DNA from: a virus
Direction: 5' to 3' (one strand)
DNA: 64,000 nt
IMG/VR virus record: IMGVR_UViG_3300036800_000175
Coordinates: 45,877 to 109,876 of that record
Both the position numbers and the translations under genes were made by a program. A model generated the notes under the pieces. That model did no database searches. It was not told the origin of the DNA and saw only the letters and a program-made list of their open reading frames with translations. Numbering within the stretch: position 1 is the stretch's first letter; every line of letters begins with the position of its first letter. Below, piece by piece: positions 31,636-40,010 of the stretch.

Positions 31636-32102
31636 GCGGCACCGGCCAGTGTGTTCGCGTCCTGTCCGGCGGCCTGGTCGCGGTCGGTGAGTTCCTGGCA
31701 CTGCCACAGCACCCGAACCTCACCGCCGGCCAGGTCGGCCAGTTCCGCGGCCGCCTCATTGCGCCACTCCCAGCCGACGTCATCCCAGTCAGGCGCGATC
31801 AGCTCATACGCCTCAGCGGCCTGCCGTGACAGTTCCTGGCAACGCGGGCAGTACCCGCCAGTGCTTATGTTGCGGGTCCGGCGGCACCGGACACCCATCC
31901 CGCCCCGGCAACGGCCCTTGACCGGCACCAGCGCCTCAGCTAGCACCCCGACCAGCGGGTGCAGGTCGGTGTCGCCGGTGTGACGCAACGGCGGCGCCGG
32001 CCGCGGCGCGGCGGGTTCCACGCCACACTGATCCGCGATCACATCCAGCAGATCACGGAACAGGTCATCAAGCGACGCCGGGGCCTCACCGCCGGTGGTC
32101 AT
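31632..32102 (-). CDS. Hypothetical Cys-containing protein
   Basis: 156 residues from MTTGGEAPASL. Helical N-terminus, then GVRCRRTRNISTGGYCPRCQELSRQAAEAYELI and an acidic helical end. Probable single zinc site. Coupled on both sides. Confidence 0.6.
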   Translation of the reverse strand: MTTGGEAPASLDDLFRDLLDVIADQCGVEPAAPRPAPPLRHTGDTDLHPLVGVLAEALVPVKGRCRGGMGVRCRRTRNISTGGYCPRCQELSRQAAEAYELIAPDWDDVGWEWRNEAAAELADLAGGEVRVLWQCQELTDRDQAAGQDANTLAGAA

Positions 32103-32275
32103 GCTGCGGGCTCCCGCCTGGTAGGGCCCGGGCGGTCGGTGATGGTGACGATGCGCCTGCCAGTCCAGCGCTGCCGGCTGGTCGTGATCAGCGGTGCGCA
32201 AGCGTGAGGCTCATACTCGCCGCACGTCTCGCAGATACGCCGGGGGCGGGGCGCGCCGCCCGGGGTGGCAGTCAT
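32099..32275 (-). CDS. Hypothetical 58-residue zinc-finger protein
   Basis: Starts MTATPGGAPRPRRICETCGEYEPHAC and continues with a basic segment (RQRWTGRRIVTI). The CxxC...H.C pattern suggests one zinc. ATGA overlaps at both ends. Its last codons (REPAA) repeat those of the upstream gene. Confidence 0.6.
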   Translation of the reverse strand: MTATPGGAPRPRRICETCGEYEPHACAPLITTSRQRWTGRRIVTITDRPGPTRREPAA

Positions 32276-32625
32276 GCTGCGGGCTCCCGCTTCGCGGGCT
32301 GCGGCGTGGATGGTGTCACCCGCGGCCCGGCGATCTTGGCCTCAGCCACCCGGGCGTGAGCGTCGGCGCGGATCTTCGCCGCCGCCTCAAAACCGAGCGG
32401 GTCGGCCTTGCGTACGGTCGGGTCGTTGCACGCCTCGATCAGCTCGCGGGGGTGGGCGTCCTCACGGCCGAGTAGCCGCGACGCGTGGCCGTAGAACTGC
32501 GGCCAGTCCCAGGCCGCGCGGACCTGCGGGTTGGCTGCTGCGCCTTCGAGGGCGCGGGCCCAGTCGGGGCCGCGCATGACGGCGGCGAGGTCGATCAGTT
32601 CACGGTAGGCAGGGTTGATCGTCAT
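32272..32625 (-). CDS. Hypothetical protein of the replication region
   Basis: 117 residues from MTINPAYREL. Helical (LIDLAAVMRGPDWARALEGAAANPQVRAAWDWPQF) with an Ala/Lys-rich second half. Immediately downstream of the replisome-organizer-like gene. Could be a replication helper, by position only. Confidence 0.6.
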   Translation of the reverse strand: MTINPAYRELIDLAAVMRGPDWARALEGAAANPQVRAAWDWPQFYGHASRLLGREDAHPRELIEACNDPTVRKADPLGFEAAAKIRADAHARVAEAKIAGPRVTPSTPQPAKREPAA

Positions 32626-33638
32626 GAGACTGCGGCTTTCTGGTCGTTCAGGGGGTGGCAGTTCGGGCAGCGCTTGGGGGTGTCGGGCTCTCCGACCCAT
32701 CTGTGTTCCGTGCTGGTGCACTCGCCGCACCACGGCGGCCAGGACCCACGGCCGGGTGGCGCGGCCTGCTGGGCCGCGGCGAGATCCCACCAGTCCCCGT
32801 CGTGCTCGAGGCGGCCGGGTTGCTTGGAATCGCGGCGACGGGCGACGTCGATCATGGCGGGGCGGGCCAGTGCCCAGCCGCGTTCGATGACGGCGGGCCG
32901 GGTTAGGGCGCGGCGGATGGATGAGGTAGGCCAGGCGGGGCGGATCTCCCGGACTTCCGCGATGAGGGCGTCAATGTCGGCGGGGTTGATCCCTTGGAAA
33001 ATTTCCCCCTCCCCCTCCGTTTGGACAGCGGCCATCAGGGGCGGCTGCTTCCATGCCGGCGGGGGGGTAGGGGGGGTTATCTTCTTGTCTTCTCTTCTAT
33101 GGGCGCGACTGTCGCGCGACTTTCCGGCCTGGTTATCCACAACTTGCAGGTCAGGGGGTGGCTGTGGAAAACCCGGCGACCCCAGTTCGGCGGTGTCGCC
33201 GCTACTAGTCGCGGAGGGTGTCGCGCCACTAGTCGCGCGACCTGTAGCGCGACTGTCGCGCGACACTTGAACGTCCCGGGCGTCACGGGCGGCCCGCTCA
33301 GATGCCCGTTTCGCCGCCATCCGTTCCCGGTCGGCCCTGCGTTTCCGCTCAGCCGCGTCGCTCAGGTTCCGTTCCTCATTCCAGATGTCCGGATTGAGCA
33401 GGTAACCCCGGTCTTCCTCAAGCCAGATCTCTTCGCTGACCAGAGCTTTGACCCGCCTGTCCAGGTCCGGGCCCGCGAACCGCGGCACCTGCGTGCGCGG
33501 GATGAAGCCCTGAGACTCTGCGCTGGTCAGGTAGCACATGCTCTCGATCAGCAGCCACCCGGCGCCGGGTGCGCTGTGCTCCGCAGCCTGGACGCATGGC
33601 TGGTCCGGAAGCGACGCGTAGAGGCGGCACCATTCCAT
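32622..33638 (-). CDS. Replisome-organizer-like replication protein (contains probable origin)
   Basis: 338 residues. The N-terminal domain (MEWCRLYASLPDQPCVQ ... LDRRVKALVSEEIWLEED) is a winged-helix type seen in phage replisome organizers and DnaD-like proteins. A long low-complexity linker follows, in which SRDSRA occurs twice. The C-terminal half contains INPADIDALIAEVREIRPAW and ends with a zinc ribbon (WCGECTSTEHRW ... RCPNCHPL). The linker-coding DNA carries GTCGCGCGAC palindromes and a TTATCCACA DnaA box, the layout of lambda gene O. GGAGGTGA precedes the ATG. Replication role is inferred from architecture and the embedded repeats. Confidence 0.7.
   Translation of the reverse strand: MEWCRLYASLPDQPCVQAAEHSAPGAGWLLIESMCYLTSAESQGFIPRTQVPRFAGPDLDRRVKALVSEEIWLEEDRGYLLNPDIWNEERNLSDAAERKRRADRERMAAKRASERAARDARDVQVSRDSRATGRATSGATPSATSSGDTAELGSPGFPQPPPDLQVVDNQAGKSRDSRAHRREDKKITPPTPPPAWKQPPLMAAVQTEGEGEIFQGINPADIDALIAEVREIRPAWPTSSIRRALTRPAVIERGWALARPAMIDVARRRDSKQPGRLEHDGDWWDLAAAQQAAPPGRGSWPPWCGECTSTEHRWVGEPDTPKRCPNCHPLNDQKAAVS
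33070..33265. other. Probable replication origin inside the replisome-organizer gene
   Basis: Three perfect palindromes GTCGCGCGAC (33111-33120, 33232-33241, 33255-33264), several half copies (33103, 33219, 33246), a consensus DnaA box TTATCCACA (33133-33141) and a second near-consensus box on the other strand (33163-33171). A T/C-rich, comparatively AT-rich patch (33077-33100) adjoins and could be the unwinding region. Confidence 0.6.
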
Positions 33639-33642
33639 GCAG

Positions 33643-33750
33643 TCACCTCCCCCGCTTCTTGTTCAGATAGGGCGCCTCATGCAGGCGCGCTTGCTTCCGC
33701 TTCAACAGCACCATGTGCGCGAGCGTCGCGGCGGTGTCCGTCCCGTTCAT
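33643..33750 (-). CDS. Hypothetical 35-residue basic protein
   Basis: MNGTDTAATLAHMVLLKRKQ with a basic end (NKKRGR). Overlaps the methyltransferase stop by ATGA, and its end carries the ribosome-binding site of the next gene. Supported by coupling. Confidence 0.5.
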   Translation of the reverse strand: MNGTDTAATLAHMVLLKRKQARLHEAPYLNKKRGR

Positions 33751-35315
33751 GCGGCGGCCCCGCGGCTGCTGAGCTCCGGCATGGCCAGCCCGCTCGCCAT
33801 CGCCACCACATGCGCGGCCAGCAACGGCGGCACAGCGTTGCCGACCTGCTCAAACTGCTTCGTCCGCGTGCCCTGCCACGGGTAATCCGGCCTGAACGAT
33901 TGGAGTACCGCGGCTTCCTGGACGGTGATCCGCACAGAGTCTTGGGCGGCCGAGACGGCGTCCTTGGTCACCCACTGGCACCGGGTGTTGGCGGTGATGC
34001 TCACTGCCGGCCCGCTGCGCAGGATCCAGTCCTTGGCCTTCGTGGTCACGGCGTGCGCGGGGCGGGTTGCCGGGTCCATCTCATGAGTGCCATGGGTGCC
34101 GCTGCCCGTGGCTTTCGGCCCGGTCCACGGCTTGCCGAACGAGGTGCGCAGCACCCACCGGCCGCTGTCGCGCTCAGCCTCGAGCAACTCGCGGCCGCGG
34201 GTCGGGAACGGCTCAGCGCCGCCCGTGGACGTCCCCCCGGCGGTCACAGCGGGCCCGGGGCGGCTGGTCGCACCCCAGCCGAGGGCGTCGGCCATCGACA
34301 CCCACAGGGCGCCCCACAGCTGCATGCCTTTGCGGGGGTCGTAGTGGGTCGGTTCGGGCCGGTACACCTTCCGGACGCGGGAGGCGACCAGGATGGCCCG
34401 TTCCCGGGTTTGGGGCACGCCGTAGTCCGCGGCGTTGAGTTTCCCGCACCAGACCGAGTAGCCGCGGGCCCGGAGTTCCCCCGCGTAGACCCGCCACAGC
34501 GGGAGGACTGCGGGGACCTGCTCAAGCGCGACCCATTCGGGCTGGCCGGCGTGGATGTACCGGGCCGGCTCGATCACCAGCGATGCCGACCGGACGGCAG
34601 CCCAGATCTTCGCGGAGCGCTGAGCCCGGGTCGGATGCGCGCTGCTGCCGGCCGACGCGGCCATGTCGCGCCGCAGCCTGGCCGGTGAGCCCCTGCGGGC
34701 CAGCAGCTGGCGTTTCCATCCCGCCTGGTTGTCACGGCGCCAGATGTGCGCCATCAGGTCGGGCTTGCAGGCCAGCGGATGGGGCGCCGGGCGGTCGGCA
34801 CCCCACTTCGACACCCGCAGCGCGTGGGCCATCTCCCGGCGCCGCAGGGCGCGTGTCGTGCGCCCGGCCATGGCGTCGCGGATCCCTGCGGCGAGGATCG
34901 CCGTGACGACGTTCCCCGCCTGGTCGCCGGCCGCGCTGAACGTCGTGCAGGGCGGGGAGTGGACCTGGCCGCGAGTCTTCCCGGCCAGCCGCTCGAGGGG
35001 GAACGTGGCGACGTCCGCGCGGATCGTCGCGTGGCCGGCTGCGCGGCGTGTGGCGCAGGCCGCGGCGTCCAGTTCGATGCCGAGTTCGGGGAGGCCGAGC
35101 ATCCGCAGCCCCTCCGCCCAGCCGCCCGGCCCCGCGCAAGTCCCCAGCGCCTCGATCAGGCCGGGGGTAGCGCCCGGAGGGGCGGCGGGGGACACCTCCG
35201 CCCCTCCGGGCCCGGCCGCGCTCCCCGGGGGAGAGTGGGGATCACGCGCGGCCGGCCCAGCCGCTGCCCGGGTAGTGTCAGCAGCGGCGGCCTGGTGGGT
35301 CTCAACAGCGGTCAT
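33747..35315 (-). CDS. C5-cytosine DNA methyltransferase
   Basis: 522 residues. SAM motif I LGTCAGPGGWAEGL (about 58-70), catalytic motif IV SPPCTTFSAAG (Cys about 123), motif VI-like VALEQVP, motif VIII ADYGVPQTRERAI and motif X QVGNAVPP at the C-terminus make a complete Dcm-type enzyme. The variable target-recognition region lies between motifs VIII and X. No restriction enzyme is adjacent, so it is an orphan methyltransferase, probably protecting the element or regulating it. A Pro/Ala-rich N-terminal extension of about 50 residues precedes the fold. It sits in the same operon as the deazaguanine genes. Confidence 0.92.
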   Translation of the reverse strand: MTAVETHQAAAADTTRAAAGPAARDPHSPPGSAAGPGGAEVSPAAPPGATPGLIEALGTCAGPGGWAEGLRMLGLPELGIELDAAACATRRAAGHATIRADVATFPLERLAGKTRGQVHSPPCTTFSAAGDQAGNVVTAILAAGIRDAMAGRTTRALRRREMAHALRVSKWGADRPAPHPLACKPDLMAHIWRRDNQAGWKRQLLARRGSPARLRRDMAASAGSSAHPTRAQRSAKIWAAVRSASLVIEPARYIHAGQPEWVALEQVPAVLPLWRVYAGELRARGYSVWCGKLNAADYGVPQTRERAILVASRVRKVYRPEPTHYDPRKGMQLWGALWVSMADALGWGATSRPGPAVTAGGTSTGGAEPFPTRGRELLEAERDSGRWVLRTSFGKPWTGPKATGSGTHGTHEMDPATRPAHAVTTKAKDWILRSGPAVSITANTRCQWVTKDAVSAAQDSVRITVQEAAVLQSFRPDYPWQGTRTKQFEQVGNAVPPLLAAHVVAMASGLAMPELSSRGAAA

Positions 35316-35318
35316 CGG

Positions 35319-35822
35319 TCACACGCCGGCCGGGTCATAGGGGGTCAGCGGCATGTCGGCGGGCACGTACAGGGGATGCCACGGCTGGCCGATGCAGGTG
35401 ACGCCAAGACAGAGCAGGGAGACGCCGGCGTCGGCCAGCATCGCGGTGACCTGCTGCGCGCGGCTGCGGCGGATCCCGTGGTTGCCCCACGCGGCGACGA
35501 CCCGCACCCCGGGCTGGCAGTGGGCGCGGATGTAGTCATCGTTGCCGGGCCCGACCGGGTCGGGGTGGCGGGACAGCTCGCGCGGGTTGGTGGCACGGAG
35601 AGCGAACAGGTTGACCACGATCAGCTTGGACGCCCGTTCACGGTCCGCGAAGCCTATGCATCTGCGGGCGGTCGGGTCATTGATGTACCGGCTGGCGGTT
35701 GAGGGGTTCAGCATGATCATCACGAGTGCCGGCCCGTGGCCGGCCAGTTCCCGGGTGAGCTCATAGCGGTACTCGCCGGTGTCGGCCGGGTCATCGAGGG
35801 GGAACAGTGGCTCAGCGGTCAC
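35319..35822 (-). CDS. DUF1643-family protein
   Basis: 167 residues. Y-x-L-x-R, VMIMLNPSTASRYINDPTARRCIGFADRE, VVNLFALRATNPRELSRHPDPVGPGND and VVAAWGNHG are the DUF1643 signature in order. Common in phages; activity unknown, thought to be nucleotide- or nucleic-acid-related. Confidence 0.85.
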   Translation of the reverse strand: MTAEPLFPLDDPADTGEYRYELTRELAGHGPALVMIMLNPSTASRYINDPTARRCIGFADRERASKLIVVNLFALRATNPRELSRHPDPVGPGNDDYIRAHCQPGVRVVAAWGNHGIRRSRAQQVTAMLADAGVSLLCLGVTCIGQPWHPLYVPADMPLTPYDPAGV

Positions 35823-36031
35823 CTGGCCGCCGCCTGACTGGCGGCCTCGGTGGCGCGCAGGTCGGCGTATGCGCCGGCGATCGCCTCGAGGCAGGGCCCG
35901 GACGTGGACCAGGCTTTGCCCTGCACGCCGGCGTCTTCGGTACCGAACACCATCGTCCAGCCGCCACGCGGCCCGTCTGTGACGTCGACCTCATCCGCGA
36001 CCGCGGCCGGGATCCGGGGAGCCGCGGTCAT
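35819..36031 (-). CDS. Hypothetical small protein
   Basis: 70 residues from MTAAPRIP. GGWTMVFGTEDAGVQGKAWSTSG then a helical end (CLEAIAGAYADLRATEAA). ATGA overlaps on both sides. Unknown. Confidence 0.55.
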   Translation of the reverse strand: MTAAPRIPAAVADEVDVTDGPRGGWTMVFGTEDAGVQGKAWSTSGPCLEAIAGAYADLRATEAASQAAAR

Positions 36032-36222
36032 GGCTGGGTCTCCCACCACGCGTCAGACTCGGCCAGGTCGGCTTCGGTGATGCCCAGGCGCTCGGCCATG
36101 CTGGGCTCATCCTCAGCGGGAACCTCGATCACGCTGGCCCTGCGCGCGTCGTCGCACATCAGGACGCCGCTAAAGCAAGCCTCGGTGAGGCACTCAGAGC
36201 ACACGAGGTGTTTACCTGTCAT
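36028..36222 (-). CDS. Hypothetical 64-residue protein
   Basis: Starts MTGKHLVCSECLTEACFSG; the Cys cluster suggests zinc. Acidic second half (EDEPSMAERLGITEADLAESD). The ATG overlaps the upstream stop. Confidence 0.55.
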   Translation of the reverse strand: MTGKHLVCSECLTEACFSGVLMCDDARRASVIEVPAEDEPSMAERLGITEADLAESDAWWETQP

Positions 36223-36842
36223 GACGGGCCGTCGGTGCAGTATTCGCAGCCGGGACACGGGCAGCAGATCGCGCAGATGCCGAGCGGCTCGCCCCAGCAG
36301 CCGACTTCGGTCCGCCGGTGGTGGCGCAGCAGCAGGCAACCCCACCACTCGGCCGGCCGCCAGAGGATCATGCCGCTGCCCCACCGCCAGCCGGTGTGGC
36401 AGCCGGTGCAGCCGCCGCCCCAGCTCGCGGAGGTGGATCCGCCGACGCCGAGCATGGCCAGCCAGTGATCTGCCCGGCGGGTGATCCTCCACGACTGCCA
36501 CTTGTGGTGGTGGGAGTGGGCACACCCGGAGTGGGCGGCGGCTTCGGAGTCCCACGCGCAGTACATGCACGGCGCGGGGTAACCCTCGCTGGCGTGGACG
36601 AACGTGACCGGGTGCCCGGCGTCGCATTCGATGCGTTGCAGGCCGGGGATTTCCATGGGGGCGTGGCGGGGGCAGCCAGCGCGGTCGGTGATGGGCTGGC
36701 CGCACAGGTTGCAGGAGAATCCCCAGTCGTGGTAGTCGCAGTCGCAGCCCTCATCGCCGGTGGCGCGGAGGCAGCCGAACAGCTCGAGGTACGGCGGGGG
36801 TGGCGGGCTGGCGGCGGTGGTGGGTGCGGTCATCTCTCTCAT
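36219..36842 (-). CDS. Cys/His/Trp-rich protein
   Basis: 207 residues from the ATG overlapping the HNH stop. More than twenty Cys and many His in CxxC-type groups (CDCDYHDWGFSCNLCG, PCMYCAWDSEAAAHSGCAH, GICAICCPCPGCEYC) predict several zinc or metal sites. No homologous family recognised. Confidence 0.6.
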   Translation of the reverse strand: MREMTAPTTAASPPPPPYLELFGCLRATGDEGCDCDYHDWGFSCNLCGQPITDRAGCPRHAPMEIPGLQRIECDAGHPVTFVHASEGYPAPCMYCAWDSEAAAHSGCAHSHHHKWQSWRITRRADHWLAMLGVGGSTSASWGGGCTGCHTGWRWGSGMILWRPAEWWGCLLLRHHRRTEVGCWGEPLGICAICCPCPGCEYCTDGPS

Positions 36843-37330
36843 CTCCGTGCTGCGTGTGGTGCTGGGGTCTCCGCGGCCTGTCCAACCCCCCGGTAGACCG
36901 GGCCGCGGAGACCGTCTAAGGGGCCGGCCAGTGCCGGCGGTGGTGGCCCGTCCCACGAGTGCCGGGACAGGCCCTTGGGGTAGGCGTCGGGGAACGCCTC
37001 ATCGGTGATCGCGGTGTGACACGGCCTGGCCACGACCGCCATGTTCGGCGGGTCGGTGATGCTGCCACCGCGGGCGCGGGACAAGATTTCGTGGACGTCG
37101 TCAGCGAGCCGGCCGCAACCGCAGTCGCACAGCGGCGGCGGCTCATACACGGGGAACAGGACGGCGATCACCTTGGCGCGGACCCGGTTTTCCGCCGCCC
37201 GCTTGGCGGACACCGCCCGGATCGGGCCGCCCCGCTCGAGCGAGCTGGACCGGCCGGGCTCCCCCGTCCGCGTCAGCGGGGTGCGGGAGACCAGCGGGAC
37301 GGTGCGCGGCTTCATCGGGGAACGCTTCAC
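36839..37330 (-). CDS. HNH endonuclease
   Basis: 163 residues. A basic N-terminus (MKRSPMKPRTVPLVSRTPLTRTG) leads to LCDCGCGRLADDVHEILSRARGGSITDPPNMAVVARPCH, with the H-x(n)-N-x(n)-H spacing of an HNH nuclease. Such small enzymes are common in phages, either near terminase genes (where this one is not) or as stand-alone nucleases. Confidence 0.8.
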   Translation of the reverse strand: MKRSPMKPRTVPLVSRTPLTRTGEPGRSSSLERGGPIRAVSAKRAAENRVRAKVIAVLFPVYEPPPLCDCGCGRLADDVHEILSRARGGSITDPPNMAVVARPCHTAITDEAFPDAYPKGLSRHSWDGPPPPALAGPLDGLRGPVYRGVGQAAETPAPHAARR

Positions 37331-37737
37331 GACCGGGCCGCCTCCCGGTCCTCATCACGCCATCCCGGGGGTTGCCGGGCGCGGTCGGTGTCGATCGCGG
37401 CGACCAGGCGCCGGGCGGCGAAGTACAGGGCTGTCTCAGCGCGCATGAGTGCGGGGACGGAGTCTTCGGTCATGGCCAGTTCGAGTTCGGCCAGCAGCAG
37501 CGCGAGGGCACGGTGTACCGCGTCGCGGGCGGCAGCGGCGACGCCGGGGGTTTCATGGTCGTCGTCCCGCCAGCCTTTGGGTTGCCGGGCACGGTTGGCG
37601 TCCAGGCAGCGGACCAGCCGCCGGCAGGCGAAGTACAGGGCCGCCTCAGTGCCCCGGTCGCGGGCCAGCAGCAGTTTGATGGAATGACGTTTTACGGTCT
37701 CCCGGGCTGCGATCACCTCACCGCCGACTAGGCTCAT
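37327..37737 (-). CDS. Internally duplicated protein
   Basis: 136 residues made of two similar halves: EAALYFACRRLVRCLDANRA followed by RQPKGWRDDDHE, and ETALYFAARRLVAAIDTDRA followed by RQPPGWRDEDRE. A third helical segment lies between. The duplication is also visible in the DNA. Function unknown. Confidence 0.65.
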   Translation of the reverse strand: MSLVGGEVIAARETVKRHSIKLLLARDRGTEAALYFACRRLVRCLDANRARQPKGWRDDDHETPGVAAAARDAVHRALALLLAELELAMTEDSVPALMRAETALYFAARRLVAAIDTDRARQPPGWRDEDREAARS

Positions 37738-38822
37738 GCGGCCTCGCCGGTGAGTTCGGTGTACCGGGCTTTGAGGTAGTCGATCAGGGGCTCATGGACG
37801 TCGGGGTCGTGGTCAGTGCACACCGACGTGTCTGGCGGGACCTGCTGGCGCTTGCACTGGGCGACCAGTTTGTTGATGTCGTCGCCACTGGTGGCCAGGC
37901 CGGCGAGATCCGCGATCCGCTGCGCCGCGTCCTCTTCGGTGGTGAGCATGGCGGCCAGATCCTCGATCCGCTCAGCGGCATCCTCCGGCGGGGGCACGTC
38001 GCCGGGATTGGCCCGGTCTGCGAGAGCTGCGGGCAGGGCGCGCTGTTCCGGCACGCCCTTCAACTGGGCGATCAGGCCGGCCGGCCCGGCGGGCAGTTGC
38101 CCTTGAGCGATCTGCCGCATGGACAGGCCGATTTGCAGGCTCAGCACCGGGTACGGGCTGCCGTCATCGGCGCGCTTCCGCCAGTGGATGAACAGCACTG
38201 CCGGGAGGTAGACCCCGCCTTCGCGGGCGATTTCCATCGCCTCACCGGAGTCCGCGATCTCTACGGCAGCGTTTTCGCTGCCGGTGTTGATCCTGAACAC
38301 GCCGGTCATGCCGGGCAGGTCGGGGATGGTGACACTGATGCGGGTCAGCACCTTGCACGCCTGCGGCGGCCGCAACTTGGACAGGCGATTGCGCTCATCG
38401 TGGGCGCGGCGCACCGACGCTGCGTCGGTGGGGTCATCGGCCAGCGGGCACATGCAGGACTTGCCTGAGAGTTCCTCAGTGATCCCGTCGCAGCGGCGCA
38501 GGCGGCGCTGGCCGTCCCACAGTTCCATGCTGGTGTCGACCGGCTGGCCGCGGGCGGGCACCCACACGTCCAGGGCGGTGCGGTCGGTGATGACCTCGAA
38601 GTAGCCCCGGCGCTGCGGCCAGGGGGCGACCGTGCCGCTCTCGTAGTGGGCGGCGACCGCCTCAGCAGTCTGCCGGGTGGGGAGGGTGAACCGGAACGTA
38701 TCGAGGCGGACCGGCTGGCGGCCTTTCTTGCCGGGCACCTCCTTGGAGGTGCCGATACGGATCTCACCGAGCGGGAGACTGCGGCGTTGCAGGCCGAGCA
38801 ACTCAGGGGCACGTATGGGCAT
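37734..38822 (-). CDS. gp3-like recombination directionality factor
   Basis: 362 residues. The N-terminal about 250 match the gp3-like family of serine-integrase directionality factors: RIGTSKEVPGKKGRQPVRLDTFRFT, PWPQRRGYFEVITD, ELWDGQRRLRRCDGITEELSGKSCMC, ACKVLTRISVTIPDLPGMTGVFRI and YLPAVLFIHWRKRA. The prototype phiC31 gp3 switches its integrase from integration to excision. A C-terminal acidic helical region extends the protein beyond that prototype. No integrase lies in the window. Confidence 0.8.
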   Translation of the reverse strand: MPIRAPELLGLQRRSLPLGEIRIGTSKEVPGKKGRQPVRLDTFRFTLPTRQTAEAVAAHYESGTVAPWPQRRGYFEVITDRTALDVWVPARGQPVDTSMELWDGQRRLRRCDGITEELSGKSCMCPLADDPTDAASVRRAHDERNRLSKLRPPQACKVLTRISVTIPDLPGMTGVFRINTGSENAAVEIADSGEAMEIAREGGVYLPAVLFIHWRKRADDGSPYPVLSLQIGLSMRQIAQGQLPAGPAGLIAQLKGVPEQRALPAALADRANPGDVPPPEDAAERIEDLAAMLTTEEDAAQRIADLAGLATSGDDINKLVAQCKRQQVPPDTSVCTDHDPDVHEPLIDYLKARYTELTGEAA

Positions 38823-38828
38823 GGGGGG

Positions 38829-40010
38829 TCACGCCGCCTTCACTTTGGGGGGTTCGTCCGCGAGTCGCAGGCCGTGATCGGCCAGCATGATCCGGATGGT
38901 TTCGATGAGCTTCGGGCCGATGCCCTTGATCGCGAGGACGTCAGCCGGGGTGAACCGGGCCAGGTCCTCAAGTTCGGCGTCCGCTCCCAGTGCTTTGCGG
39001 AGCGGGGCGAGGGCGTGGCCGTAGCCTTCGCTGGCCAGGTCGCACACCCGCGGGCCGGGCAGCGTCCCGTCGGGCCGCAGCGCCCGGATGACCTTCCCGG
39101 GCTTGGCCTTGACTTTCTGCCGGTCACGGAAGATCCCCGCGGCGACCTGGAATCGTTGCCACGCGGCTTCGTCGTCGTCACCGGCGACCAGCATGAGCAG
39201 GTAGCCACCGGGGTATTCGGGCCGCAGGTGCAGCACGGCACCGGCGTCGGACGGCGGGGTCGGGTGCATCTCACGGAGGCGCAGCGCGCATTCGGGCATG
39301 CGCCGGTAGGCGGCGAGTTGCTCTTTCCAGGTCCCTTCCGGGTTCTTCCCTGTTTTGGTGTCGATGCAGAGCACCAGCAGGTTGCCGGGGGACGCGATGA
39401 CCTGCCCGTTGAGGATGGCGTAACCCTCAAGCACGACGATCATGTCGAGTGTGCCGGCGATGCCAAGCGGCTGGTTGTACACCTGCATCTCAGTCGCGAG
39501 GAACCGGGGGTTGAAGTCGTGGACCCACTGGACGAACCCGTCCGCCATGAAGTCAACGACGTCGGTGAGGGGCAGCCATTCGTCGGCGCCCATGTTGTAC
39601 CAGGCGTCGGCCAGATGATCCGGGAGCAGCGGATAGGGGACGGTGGCGCCCTCAGCGCCTGCGGCGGCCCAGTAGATCAGGGCTTCCTGCACGTCGTGGA
39701 TGTAGGTGCCGGCTTCGGCCCGCATCTCGCGGATCCGTTCCGCCTCATCCTTCCCGAGTTGGATGGCTTCGTCGCGGCCCTGGTCGCGGAGGGTCTGGGC
39801 GAGCAAGGTCATGTGGTCGACGGCCCACGCCATCGACACCCCGCCGGACCATTTGACCAGCCACGGTTTCGCGTCGGTGGCACCGATCACGGTGGTGACG
39901 GAGTCGAGCAGTTCCCCGGTCGGCGGGTACGGGTAGTGCCGGCCGTCCCGGTCCTCAAATCTGGCGGCCGGGTCTGCGGCTGGGGGTGCGGCGGTCACCG
40001 TGTCCACCAC
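38829..40010 (-). CDS. RecB/Cas4-like PD-(D/E)XK nuclease with HhH tail
   Basis: 393 residues. YPPTGELLDSVTTVIGATD near the N-terminus, IAGTLDMIVVLEG and LVLCIDTKTGKNPEGTWKEQLAAYRR give the D...D-x-K core with QxxxY of RecB-type nucleases. The C-terminus has a helix-hairpin-helix (ADVLAIKGIGPKLIETIRIML) for DNA binding. A role in recombination or replication with the directionality factor just downstream is plausible. Confidence 0.75.
   Translation of the reverse strand: MVDTVTAAPPAADPAARFEDRDGRHYPYPPTGELLDSVTTVIGATDAKPWLVKWSGGVSMAWAVDHMTLLAQTLRDQGRDEAIQLGKDEAERIREMRAEAGTYIHDVQEALIYWAAAGAEGATVPYPLLPDHLADAWYNMGADEWLPLTDVVDFMADGFVQWVHDFNPRFLATEMQVYNQPLGIAGTLDMIVVLEGYAILNGQVIASPGNLLVLCIDTKTGKNPEGTWKEQLAAYRRMPECALRLREMHPTPPSDAGAVLHLRPEYPGGYLLMLVAGDDDEAAWQRFQVAAGIFRDRQKVKAKPGKVIRALRPDGTLPGPRVCDLASEGYGHALAPLRKALGADAELEDLARFTPADVLAIKGIGPKLIETIRIMLADHGLRLADEPPKVKAA

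Noticed and set aside
33103-33265. CRISPR-like spacing of the GTCGCGCGAC repeats
   Set aside because: Repeat units are short palindromes with irregular spacing and lie inside a coding gene; no cas genes.
32994-34688. 564-codon open frame on the plus strand
   Set aside because: Antisense to the replication and C5 methyltransferase genes, both of which have recognisable motifs.
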